Notes: generated from the letters alone by a model not told the origin. Positions 1-6,547 are shown, counted from the first letter of the stretch. The stretch is 13,345 bases of DNA from an uncultured Ruminococcus sp. (GCA_946544695.1 CAMNMO010000035.1:1-13345), one strand, 5' to 3'. Made by a program: numbers and translations.

Positions 1-13
1 AACAGCAAAATAA

Positions 14-32
14 CCCTGCGCTCAGCGCAAGG
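14..32 (-). other. Hairpin near the 5' end of the leftward transcript
   Basis: Positions 14-21 pair perfectly with 25-32 (8 bp including one G-T, 3-nt loop). The hairpin begins about 11 nt downstream of the start site predicted from the minus-strand promoter at 50-78, and on that strand it is followed by a T-rich stretch (TTATTTT). It could be a 5' stabilising hairpin or an early terminator or attenuator. The gene it would serve lies outside the window. Confidence 0.4.
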
Positions 33-49
33 TCACTTTCAGACAATAT

Positions 50-78
50 ATTATAGCATATTATTCAGCATCTGTCAA
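50..78 (-). promoter_or_regulatory. Consensus sigma-A promoter facing left (off-window gene)
   Basis: On the minus strand TTGACA (78-73) and TATAAT (55-50) are separated by exactly 17 bp, a perfect vegetative promoter. Transcription would start near position 43 and leave the window to the left. No start codon or Shine-Dalgarno site is seen before the edge, so the product is unknown. Confidence 0.8.
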
Positions 79-94
79 GGTTTTGCGCCGGCCC

Positions 95-113
95 CACAAA
101 TTACTATTTTGTG
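95..113. promoter_or_regulatory. Inverted repeat between divergent promoters (possible operator)
   Basis: CACAAA at 95-100 and TTTGTG at 108-113 form a dyad with a 7-nt centre. It lies between the leftward promoter (50-78) and the polA promoter (177-205), where a regulator could act on either. No known operator consensus is recognised, and the dyad is short and AT-rich, so this is a weak call. Confidence 0.25.
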
Positions 114-176
114 ACAAAACTGTTTATTTTGCTTGACCTTTCCGATGATAATAAAAAAGCCGTTTTCGATTTTGGC

Positions 177-205
177 TTGCATGACAGCGGGATATGTGTT
201 ATAAT
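177..205 (+). promoter_or_regulatory. polA promoter
   Basis: TTGCAT at 177-182 and TATAAT at 200-205 are spaced by 17 bp. The start site should fall near 212, giving a leader of about 65 nt before polA. A strong Shine-Dalgarno site, AAGGAGGT at 263-270, sits 6 nt before the ATG at 277. Confidence 0.75.
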
Positions 206-276
206 AATTACAATAAACGACATCGGAGCTTGATCACGCCCCGTGCCGTACCCGCTTTTTTCAAGGAGGTCTTTAT

Positions 277-2850
277 ATGAAACTGCTTTGTATCGACGGA
301 AACAGTATCATGAACCGTGCTTTCTACGGTATACGCATACTTACAAATTCCAAAGGTATCTGCACGAACGCCCTCACAGGGTTCATGAATATTTATCTCA
401 AGGAAATAGATGAAGTACAGCCCGACTGCGTTGCTGTGGCATTTGACCTGCGTGCACCCACATTCAGGCACAAGGCGAATGCTGCCTATAAAGCAAACCG
501 CAAGGGCATGCCCGACGAACTTGCACAGCAGATGCCGCTGATAAAAAAACTGCTTGGGCTTATGGGCATAAAGACAGTCGAATGCGAGGGCTATGAGGCT
601 GACGATATACTCGGTACGCTTTCAAAGGCAGCTGCTGACAGCGGCAATGAATGCTTCATTCTTACAGGTGACCGTGACAGCTTCCAGCTTATCAACGACA
701 AGGTGACTGTAAGGCTGGCGGGCAACAAGGAAACAAAGGTCTACACACCTGCCCGCATAATGGAAGAATACGGCGTCACACCGAGACAGATGATAGAGGT
801 AAAGGCACTTATGGGCGATACCTCGGATAACATTTCGGGCGTGAAGGGCATAGGCGAGAAGACTGCCCTCAACCTGATACAGCAGGCAGGCAGCGTTGAT
901 GCGCTTTATGCCGACCTTGACAGCTTCACCATATCAAAGGGTGTGCGCACCAAGCTTGAATCGGGACATCAGGACGCTGTTGACAGCCATTTTCTGGCTG
1001 AGATATGTCTTGAAGCCCCTGTGGACAAAGCTACCGAGGATTACAAGTTAGGTCAGCCCGACAAGGACGAAGCCCGCAGATTACTCACCGAACTGGAAAT
1101 GCTGAGACTGATGGACAGGCTGGGTCTGACAGGCGAAGGCAGCGGCGGCACCGAAAAGCTCAGTGAGGAGACTGCCCTGAAGCTTAAAGACCTGCCGAAG
1201 TACGAATGCGGTCTGCCGCTGAACGATGATGCTGTCAGCAAGATGACAGAGGGCACATCTGCGGCGTTCATGTTTGACGGCAGCAGGCTGGCGGTGTTCT
1301 TTGAGGACAAGGTATACACCATTGCTGCGGGCGACTGGGACTTCGACGGCACAGCACTGAGGTTTTTTGAAAGCGGCTGCGCAAAGACCGCCTTTGAGGG
1401 AAAGACTGCGCACAAGTTTGCTTTTGACAACGGCACCCGCCTTAACGCACTGACCTTCTGCTGCGACCTGGCAGGCTACCTGCTGAATTCTCAGGCGGGG
1501 GAATACACAGCTGAGAACCTCTGCCTTACCTACAAGGTCATCTACCGCAAGGACATGGGTGAGTATGCGGATATATGTTCGCTGCCGTCACTGGCTGAAA
1601 AGCTTAAAGTTCAGCTGGAACAGACCGACATGTCAGGGCTTTACAATGATGTGGAACTGCCCCTTTGCGAAGTTCTGGCATCTATGGAACATTACGGCGT
1701 CTGTGCCGACACCGACGGGATACGTGAGTTCGGCAGGGGGCTGAAAAAAGATATAGCTGCGCTGACAGCACAGATATACGAACTTGCAGGAGGGGAATTC
1801 AACATAGCTTCCCCCAAGCAGCTGGGCGAAGTGCTGTTCGAGAAGCTGGGTCTGCCTGCAAAGAAAAAGACCAAGTCGGGCTATTCGACCAATGCAGAGG
1901 TACTTGAAGAACTGGCAGACAAGCACCCCATCATCAACCTTGTGCTGGAATACCGCACGCTGACCAAGCTGAATTCCACCTACGTTGACGGTCTGCTGAA
2001 AGAGGTCGAGAGTGACGGCAGGGTGCACAGCGTGTTCAAGCAGACCGAGACACGCACAGGCAGGATAAGTTCCACCGAACCCAACATGCAGAACATTCCC
2101 GTGCGCAAGGAGATAGGGCGCAACATGCGCAAATTCTTTGTGGCAGGCGACGGTTATACCCTGCTTGATGCCGATTACAGCCAGATAGAACTGCGTGTGC
2201 TTGCAGCAGTATGCGGCGACGAAAACATGAAGAAGACCTTCGCTGAGGGCACAGATATACACGCTATGACCGCTTCGCAGGTATTCGGCATACCCGCAGA
2301 CATGGTGCTGCCCGAGATGAGAAGTGCGGCAAAGGCTGTAAACTTCGGTATAATCTACGGCATAGGTGCATTCTCTCTGTCAAAGGATATAGGCGTATCT
2401 GTGGCGGAAGCAAAGCAGTATATCAAGAACTACCTCGACAACTTCCCGAAGGTATCGGAGTTTATGGACAAGACTGTTGAAGACGGGATAAAGAACGGTT
2501 ATGTCACCACCGTATTCGGCAGGCGCAGGTATATCCCCGAACTTGCAGCCACCAACAAGGTGATGCAGGCATTCGGCAAGCGTGCGGCCATGAATGCGCC
2601 CATACAGGGTGCGGCAGCCGACATCATCAAAATAGCGATGGTGAAGGTCTACAACAGGCTGAGGGCTGAAAAGCTTGATGCAAGGCTGATACTCCAGGTG
2701 CATGACGAACTGATAATCGAAGTTTCGCCCGATGACAAGGACAAGGCAGCTGCGATACTCAAGGAAGAAATGGAGAATGCTGTCAATCTCGGTGTAGCGA
2801 TGGAAGTATCCGTCGGAGAAGGCAAAAGCTGGTATCTTGCCAAAGGATAA
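277..2850 (+). CDS. polA: DNA polymerase I
   Basis: This cytoplasmic repair and Okazaki-fragment-maturation polymerase has 857 residues. The 5'-nuclease domain (about 1-290) shows D7 in IDGNS, EADD at 107-110, GDRD at 131-134 and a helix-hairpin-helix after GDTSDN (180-185). The middle domain (about 310-450) is a degenerate proofreading module: by hand alignment D334 and D374 remain, but the residues matching E. coli E357 and D501 are absent, so 3'-5' exonuclease activity is unlikely. The polymerase domain has motif A DADYSQIELR (631-640), the O-helix residues R682, K686, F690 and Y694, and motif C QVHDE (807-811). Catalytic aspartates are D631 and D810. F690 at the nucleotide-discrimination site resembles E. 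coli rather than Taq or T7. The ATG start has an ideal ribosome site at 263-270. The gene is monocistronic, between its own promoter and a bidirectional terminator. Confidence 0.97.
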   Translation: MKLLCIDGNSIMNRAFYGIRILTNSKGICTNALTGFMNIYLKEIDEVQPDCVAVAFDLRAPTFRHKANAAYKANRKGMPDELAQQMPLIKKLLGLMGIKTVECEGYEADDILGTLSKAAADSGNECFILTGDRDSFQLINDKVTVRLAGNKETKVYTPARIMEEYGVTPRQMIEVKALMGDTSDNISGVKGIGEKTALNLIQQAGSVDALYADLDSFTISKGVRTKLESGHQDAVDSHFLAEICLEAPVDKATEDYKLGQPDKDEARRLLTELEMLRLMDRLGLTGEGSGGTEKLSEETALKLKDLPKYECGLPLNDDAVSKMTEGTSAAFMFDGSRLAVFFEDKVYTIAAGDWDFDGTALRFFESGCAKTAFEGKTAHKFAFDNGTRLNALTFCCDLAGYLLNSQAGEYTAENLCLTYKVIYRKDMGEYADICSLPSLAEKLKVQLEQTDMSGLYNDVELPLCEVLASMEHYGVCADTDGIREFGRGLKKDIAALTAQIYELAGGEFNIASPKQLGEVLFEKLGLPAKKKTKSGYSTNAEVLEELADKHPIINLVLEYRTLTKLNSTYVDGLLKEVESDGRVHSVFKQTETRTGRISSTEPNMQNIPVRKEIGRNMRKFFVAGDGYTLLDADYSQIELRVLAAVCGDENMKKTFAEGTDIHAMTASQVFGIPADMVLPEMRSAAKAVNFGIIYGIGAFSLSKDIGVSVAEAKQYIKNYLDNFPKVSEFMDKTVEDGIKNGYVTTVFGRRRYIPELAATNKVMQAFGKRAAMNAPIQGAAADIIKIAMVKVYNRLRAEKLDARLILQVHDELIIEVSPDDKDKAAAILKEEMENAVNLGVAMEVSVGEGKSWYLAKG

Positions 2851-2853
2851 AAC

Positions 2854-2881
2854 AAAAAGCGTCGGTCACCCGACGCTTTTT
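2854..2881. terminator. Bidirectional terminator between polA and thrB
   Basis: GCGTCGG (2859-2865) pairs with CCGACGC (2870-2876) around a 4-nt loop. It is flanked by five A on the left and six T on the right, so either strand reads a GC stem followed by a U-tract. It serves polA from the left and thrB, whose stop codon is 17 bp away, from the right. Confidence 0.9.
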
Positions 2882-2897
2882 TATGTCATTAAATATG

Positions 2898-3794
2898 TCA
2901 GCCTTCCTGTGAGATAACAGTGCCCTCGTTATCTATCGAAAGTTCCTTTACCTGCCAGCCACGAAGTCCCGCATTGTCCAGCGAGAACTTCATCTTGCCT
3001 GCAAAGAACTTGTTTTCCTCGTCAACTATCGCCATGACTGTGGGACCCGCACCGCTTATGTATCCCGCATAAGCGCCGTGAGTGTAGGCTATGTCGAACA
3101 CTTCCCTGCACCCGGGTATCAATTCCATGCGGTAAGGCTGGTGCAGCTTGTCGTGCACAGCTGTACGCAGATTCTCAAATTTGCCTGTCAGCAGTGATGC
3201 CGAAAACAGCGCCGCCCTCGACAGATTGTAAACTGCGTCCTTGTGGCTGACCTCTTTGGGCAGGCACGCCCTTGCGTCCTCGGTCTTCAGTTCAAAATCA
3301 GGTATCATGGCCACGAATTTAAGCTTTGTGTATACCTCCTGCTTTACCCACTGCACTTTCCTGCCGTCAAACACCGCAGTAACTATGCCGCCCAGCAGTG
3401 CGGGGGCAGTGTTGTCGGGGTGACCCTCTATCTGTGCTGCAAGGTCTACCAGGTCGTCCTTTGTAAGCGGGTCGCCAAGCATCTTGTTGGCGCCCACAAG
3501 TCCTGCTATGATGCAGGCAGATGATGAACCCAGCCCCCTTGCCATAGGTATGTTGTTTGTCTGCCTCAGCTTCAGTCCGCCAAGCTGTTTGCCGCATACC
3601 GCATAAAGGTCCTTAGCGGATACGTATATCAGGTTCCTTTCATCGCAGGGCACCTCTATACCGTCCGCAGATGCTATGTCTATATGGTCGCTTTCCTCCA
3701 TCTCGACATAGTTGTAATAATTCAGCGCCAGTCCCAGTGCATCAAAGCCTGCACCCAGGTTTGCAGATGTTGCGGGTATCTGTATCTTATACAT
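2898..3794 (-). CDS. thrB: Homoserine kinase
   Basis: This GHMP-family kinase of 298 residues phosphorylates L-homoserine with ATP to O-phosphohomoserine, the penultimate step of threonine synthesis. The N-terminus IPATSANLGAGFDALGLAL (6-24) is the family signature. The ATP-binding GHMP motif PMARGLGSSSA lies at 83-93. EGHPDN (123-128) and the C-terminal SGAGPTVMAI motif (247-256) are intact, and the length is typical. The ATG at 3794 is preceded by GAGGAAG at 3805-3799. No promoter was found in the 102 bp upstream, so it is probably transcribed from the radical SAM promoter at 4539-4567. No thrC or hom neighbour is present, so it is not part of a threonine operon here. Confidence 0.96.
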   Translation of the reverse strand: MYKIQIPATSANLGAGFDALGLALNYYNYVEMEESDHIDIASADGIEVPCDERNLIYVSAKDLYAVCGKQLGGLKLRQTNNIPMARGLGSSSACIIAGLVGANKMLGDPLTKDDLVDLAAQIEGHPDNTAPALLGGIVTAVFDGRKVQWVKQEVYTKLKFVAMIPDFELKTEDARACLPKEVSHKDAVYNLSRAALFSASLLTGKFENLRTAVHDKLHQPYRMELIPGCREVFDIAYTHGAYAGYISGAGPTVMAIVDEENKFFAGKMKFSLDNAGLRGWQVKELSIDNEGTVISQEG

Positions 3795-3896
3795 TTTACT
3801 TCCTCATTTCAAAAACAGTGGTCATTGCGCTCCCCCATCAGCATAATGACAAAAGCCGCTGACTGCGGGTCTTGTCCTGCTGATACAGGTGCGTTA
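3795..3896 (-). other. Intergenic region with two weak inverted repeats
   Basis: Between the radical SAM stop and thrB, the minus strand has a small stem (3856-3859 with 3865-3868, extended outward over mismatches) followed by TTTT, a weak terminator at best. It also has a dyad of GTCATT (3821-3826) with AATGAC (3845-3850) close to the thrB ribosome site. Partial termination or leader control of thrB is possible but not demonstrated. Confidence 0.3.
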
Positions 3897-4514
3897 TCAG
3901 TTCTCCATCGGGCGGACTCTCAGCGTTACGCCCACGCTGTCAGCCACCTTCTGTGACTTTGCTATCTCCTCCTCACCGATGATATCCACCACCGTAAGTA
4001 TCACGTTAGGAACATAGTCCTTCATATTTTTTGCAAAGCTCAGCATTTCTGCAAAGCAGTCCTTATCCTTCCACTTGGGTCTGGTTATCTCCATGTAAGC
4101 CTTGCTGTCGGAAGCGTTCAGGCTTATGGATACCGTGTCAAGCAGCCCCTTGAATTCGGGTTCGGTCTTTCTGCCGTGTATAAGGTCAGCCAGACCGTTT
4201 GTGTTGAGCCTTATGGGTGTATCGCACACCGACCTTATGTACCTTGCGGTATCAAGCAGTATATCCAGTTCACTGGTGGGTTCGCCGTAACCGCAGAAGA
4301 TTATCTCCTTATACGACGAAAGATCTCTGGTTTTCAGGTTTTCGATGACCTCATCGAGTGTGGGCTGATGTTCGAGCCACAGCGGGTCTGAACCGTAAGC
4401 GCCGTCACCGTTCTGTCTCAGGCAGAATGTGCATGCGCAGGGGCATTTGTTGGTTATATTCAGATAAAGCTTGCCCCATAATTCATAAGATATGGTCATA
4501 GCAGTTTTTTTCAT
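3897..4514 (-). CDS. Radical SAM protein, TatD-family-associated type
   Basis: This 205-residue protein starts with MKKTAM. The CxxxCxxC cluster motif (C24, C28, C31, with an extra C26), preceded by LYLNITNKC, binds a [4Fe-4S] cluster for SAM cleavage. FCGYGEPT (73-80) is the SAM-binding GGEP-like motif and LNTNG (103-107) is a further core strand. The opening YELWGKLYLNITNKC and the short length fit the subfamily annotated as TatD-family-associated radical SAM proteins. That is a recognition by eye, and the substrate is unknown. There is no C-terminal auxiliary-cluster domain. The ATG at 4514 was chosen because GGAGG lies 6 nt upstream and the promoter at 4539-4567 would start transcription downstream of the longer in-frame ATG at 4583. 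No tatD gene lies in the window. Confidence 0.85.
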   Translation of the reverse strand: MKKTAMTISYELWGKLYLNITNKCPCACTFCLRQNGDGAYGSDPLWLEHQPTLDEVIENLKTRDLSSYKEIIFCGYGEPTSELDILLDTARYIRSVCDTPIRLNTNGLADLIHGRKTEPEFKGLLDTVSISLNASDSKAYMEITRPKWKDKDCFAEMLSFAKNMKDYVPNVILTVVDIIGEEEIAKSQKVADSVGVTLRVRPMEN

Positions 4515-4538
4515 AATATCCCTCCGTTCGATATTAAT

Positions 4539-4567
4539 ATTATACCACACGGCTATAAATATTCCAA
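4539..4567 (-). promoter_or_regulatory. Promoter of the radical SAM gene
   Basis: On the minus strand TTGGAA (4567-4562) and TATAAT (4544-4539) are 17 bp apart, and TG bases lie just upstream of the -10. The start site should be near 4532, about 18 nt before the start codon at 4514. The Shine-Dalgarno site is at about 4525-4521. Confidence 0.8.
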
Positions 4568-4658
4568 GTATATTTTTGCACAAAAAAGTACACCGCCGTG
4601 AACTGCTTTTAGCTTCACCCGCAGAATAATGAAATTTCGGTGAAATCGGCTCTCGGGG

Positions 4659-4687
4659 TTGATTTTTGGGGCGATAGGTGCTATAAT
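4659..4687 (+). promoter_or_regulatory. Rightward promoter upstream of the hairpin array
   Basis: TTGATT (4659-4664) and TATAAT (4682-4687) are spaced by 17 bp. Transcription would start near 4694, about 17 nt before the first hairpin unit. It would run through all four units into the cyclophilin lipoprotein gene, giving a leader of about 450 nt. Confidence 0.75.
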
Positions 4688-4710
4688 TGATTAGTTAGAT
4701 GTTTTATATT

Positions 4711-4800
4711 AAACGTCATAAATTTTCTGACTCATCCCGACCACACAGCCAAATATCGCAGGCAGTGCGGTCGGTCTGAGTGAAAATTTATATGACGTTT
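4711..4800. repeat. Hairpin unit 1
   Basis: The arms are AAACGTCAT (4711-4719) and ATGACGTTT (4792-4800) at the base, with the loop around 4751-4760. It differs from the other units by CTGACTCA in the left arm where they have CCGACTTA. Its ACTCA/TGAGT helix is therefore fully Watson-Crick, where the others carry a T-G wobble. Confidence 0.95.
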
Positions 4801-4811
4801 ACTATAATATT

Positions 4812-4901
4812 AAACGTCATAAATTTTCCGACTTATCCCGACCACACAGCCAAGTATCGCAGGCAGTGCGGTCGGTCTGAGTGAAAATTTATATGAAGTT
4901 T
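4812..4901. repeat. Hairpin unit 2
   Basis: The base helix carries one mismatch because the right arm reads ATGAAGTTT, so G at arm position 5 faces A. The loop has one A-to-G change (AAGTATCGCA). The rest matches the family. Confidence 0.95.
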
Positions 4902-4912
4902 ACTATAATATT

Positions 4913-5002
4913 AAACGTCATAAGTTTTCCGACTTATCCTGACCACACAGCCAAATATCACAGGCAGTGCAGTCGGTCTGAGTGAAAATTTATATGACGT
5001 TT
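4913..5002. repeat. Hairpin unit 3
   Basis: This is the most divergent copy. AAGTTTTC in the left arm gives a G-T wobble, CTGACC gives a T-G wobble, and GCAGTCGG in the right arm introduces one C-A mismatch. Its loop reads AAATATCACA. Confidence 0.95.
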
Positions 5003-5013
5003 ACTATAATATT

Positions 5014-5103
5014 AAACATCATAAATTTTCCGACTTATCCCGACCACACAGCCAAATATCACAGGCAGTGCGGTCGGTCTGAGTGAAAATTTATATGATG
5101 TTT
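5014..5103. repeat. Hairpin unit 4 with a compensatory pair change
   Basis: The base arms are AAACATCAT (5014-5022) and ATGATGTTT (5095-5103). The G-C pair of units 1 and 3 has become A-T, with both partners changed. The spacer after this unit is degenerate (ACTATCAC) and has lost the TATAAT found in the three internal spacers. Confidence 0.95.
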
Positions 5104-5115
5104 ACTATCACTAAA

Positions 5116-5135
5116 CAGACTTCACTTTGAGTCTG
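5116..5135 (+). other. Small hairpin just upstream of the cyclophilin ribosome site
   Basis: CAGACT (5116-5121) pairs with AGTCTG (5130-5135) around an 8-nt loop, 5 nt before the AAAGGA ribosome site at 5141-5146. It may affect translation initiation. It also contains the alternative TTG at 5127, making that start unlikely. Confidence 0.4.
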
Positions 5136-5147
5136 AACAGAAAGGAA

Positions 5148-6449
5148 ATGAAGATCTTGAGATCATACAAAACTGCAAAATCTCTGAAAGTGCTGGCACT
5201 TACAACAGCACTGACCCTTGCATGCGGTGCATTCGCATCCTGCGGTAATGAACACAAAGCCGCTGACACAAGTTCGGCTGAAACAACAAATTCCACAGCA
5301 GAAAACAGCGGTGAGACCGCACAGTCAACAGGCGATTTCGTGACCGACCTGCTGCCCACCACAGATGAGGATATCCCTGCTAACAGCTTCATCATCACCC
5401 TGCGTGAAGATAAGGCACCCATCTCCTGCGAAAATTTTGAAAAGCTGGTGAGTGAAGGTTTCTATGACGGGCTCACATTCCACCGCATCTTTGCAGGCTT
5501 TATGGCACAGGGCGGTTCTTCCACGGGAACAGGCGTAAGCAGCGGCGATGAAGAGACCATCAAGGGCGAATTCAAGTCAAACGGCGTTGACAACGACCTC
5601 AGCCATAAGAGAAGCATCGTTTCTATGGCAAGAACGAACGACCCCGACAGTGCATCGACCCAGTTCTTTATCTGCTACAATGATGATGTGTCGTCATCGC
5701 TTGACGGCAACTATGCCGCTTTTGCGCAGGTAACACAGGGAATGGAAGTGGTAGACCGTTTCCTCAACTGCGACAGAGAACTCAATGATACGGGATATGG
5801 TGTACCCGAGCTTTCCAAACCTGTCTCCCCCATAACCATAACAAAGGCAACTATGATAGAACCCGATGCAAACGGTCATAAGCGTGCGCTGTTCACAGTT
5901 GATTTCACAGAGCATGAATTCACCGAGGGCGAATTCATCGTGACCATTCACCCCGACAAAGCACCCATAACCTGCGAAAACTTTGAAAAGCTGGTAAACG
6001 AAGGCTTCTATGACGGACTGAGTTTCCACAGAGTAATGGACGGCTTCATGGCACAGGGCGGTGACCCCGAGGGCACAGGCTTCGGCGGTGCCGATGAGGA
6101 GATCAAGGGCGAGTTTCCCGAGAACGGCGTTGACAACGACCTCAAGCATTTACGTGGCACCATCTCGATGGCAAGGGCAGCCGATCCCGACAGTGCATCG
6201 AGCCAGTTCTTCATCTGCTACAAGGATCTGGCATCACTTGACGGCAAGTATGCAGCATTCGGTGAAGTGACCGAGGGTATGGAAGTCGTTGACGGCTTCA
6301 CGACCGTATGCCGTGGCTATACACAGACAGTTAACCCCGAAGATGCCGAACTTTCCGTACCCGGCACACCCATCACCATCGAAAAGGCTGTTATGATCGA
6401 CAACGATGAGAACGGTGACCCCAGAATAAAATTCACAGTAAGGTACTGA
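5148..6449 (+). CDS. Lipoprotein with two tandem cyclophilin-type peptidyl-prolyl isomerase domains
   Basis: The protein has 433 residues from the ATG at 5148. A basic n-region, a hydrophobic stretch (13-26) and the lipobox AFASC with C32 indicate a membrane-anchored lipoprotein. A Ser/Thr/Ala/Glu-rich linker (about 38-65) follows. Cyclophilin domain 1 (about 79-240) has FHR (R113), FMAQGG (118-123), QFF (172-174) and LDGNYAAF (185-192). Domain 2 (about 261-420) has FHR (R295), FMAQGGD (300-306), QFF (353-355) and LDGKYAAFG (364-372). Both keep the catalytic arginine and core pocket. It probably catalyses proline isomerisation during folding of exported proteins on the outer face of the membrane. 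The start is uncertain. AAAGGA (5141-5146) is too close to ATG 5148 but ideally spaced for an in-frame TTG at 5157, which would still give a complete signal peptide. The upstream TTG at 5127 has no ribosome site. Confidence 0.93.
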   Translation: MKILRSYKTAKSLKVLALTTALTLACGAFASCGNEHKAADTSSAETTNSTAENSGETAQSTGDFVTDLLPTTDEDIPANSFIITLREDKAPISCENFEKLVSEGFYDGLTFHRIFAGFMAQGGSSTGTGVSSGDEETIKGEFKSNGVDNDLSHKRSIVSMARTNDPDSASTQFFICYNDDVSSSLDGNYAAFAQVTQGMEVVDRFLNCDRELNDTGYGVPELSKPVSPITITKATMIEPDANGHKRALFTVDFTEHEFTEGEFIVTIHPDKAPITCENFEKLVNEGFYDGLSFHRVMDGFMAQGGDPEGTGFGGADEEIKGEFPENGVDNDLKHLRGTISMARAADPDSASSQFFICYKDLASLDGKYAAFGEVTEGMEVVDGFTTVCRGYTQTVNPEDAELSVPGTPITIEKAVMIDNDENGDPRIKFTVRY

Positions 6450-6463
6450 TAAACATTTCAGAC

Positions 6464-6511
6464 AAAGCCTGACAAGCACCCAAGCAAAGGTCGCAGGTCA
6501 GGCTTTTGTTT
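6464..6511 (+). terminator. Terminator after the cyclophilin gene
   Basis: AAAGCCTGAC (6464-6473) pairs perfectly with GTCAGGCTTT (6497-6506), and a T-rich tail (TGTTTGG) follows. The 23-nt loop is long for an intrinsic terminator, but the position, 15 nt after the stop codon, fits. Confidence 0.6.
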
Positions 6512-6547
6512 GGTCTTACGGATATATCAAGAACGGAGAATGACAAA

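Larger units (their letters stand above)
4711..5103. repeat. Array of four tandem 101-bp hairpin units
   Basis: Four 90-bp palindromic units start at 4711, 4812, 4913 and 5014, exactly 101 bp apart, with no indels and only a few substitutions. They are separated by an identical 11-bp spacer, ACTATAATATT. Each unit folds as 9 bp, a 2-nt bulge on the right arm, 8 bp, a 2-nt bulge on the left arm, 5 bp, a small internal loop, 6 bp, then two 3-bp helices across single mismatches and a 10-nt apical loop. That is about 34 base pairs. The array lies in the divergent region between the radical SAM and cyclophilin genes, downstream of a consensus promoter, so it is probably transcribed as a leader or a separate RNA. 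GATGTTT at 4698-4704 and TAAAC at 5112-5116 look like remnants of further units. The function is unknown and I recognise no known family. Confidence 0.95.

Noticed and set aside
1633..2262. 209-codon open frame antisense to polA
   Set aside because: It lies over the conserved polymerase domain and encodes a Cys/His/Phe-rich product typical of an antisense shadow. No initiation signals.
3897..4583. Longer radical SAM protein starting at 4583
   Set aside because: The consensus promoter at 4539-4567 would start transcription near 4532, inside that extension. The ATG at 4514 has a strong ribosome site and gives the family-like N-terminus.
4711..5103. CRISPR array
   Set aside because: The 90-bp units are far longer than CRISPR repeats, and the 11-bp spacers are identical rather than unique. 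No cas genes are nearby.
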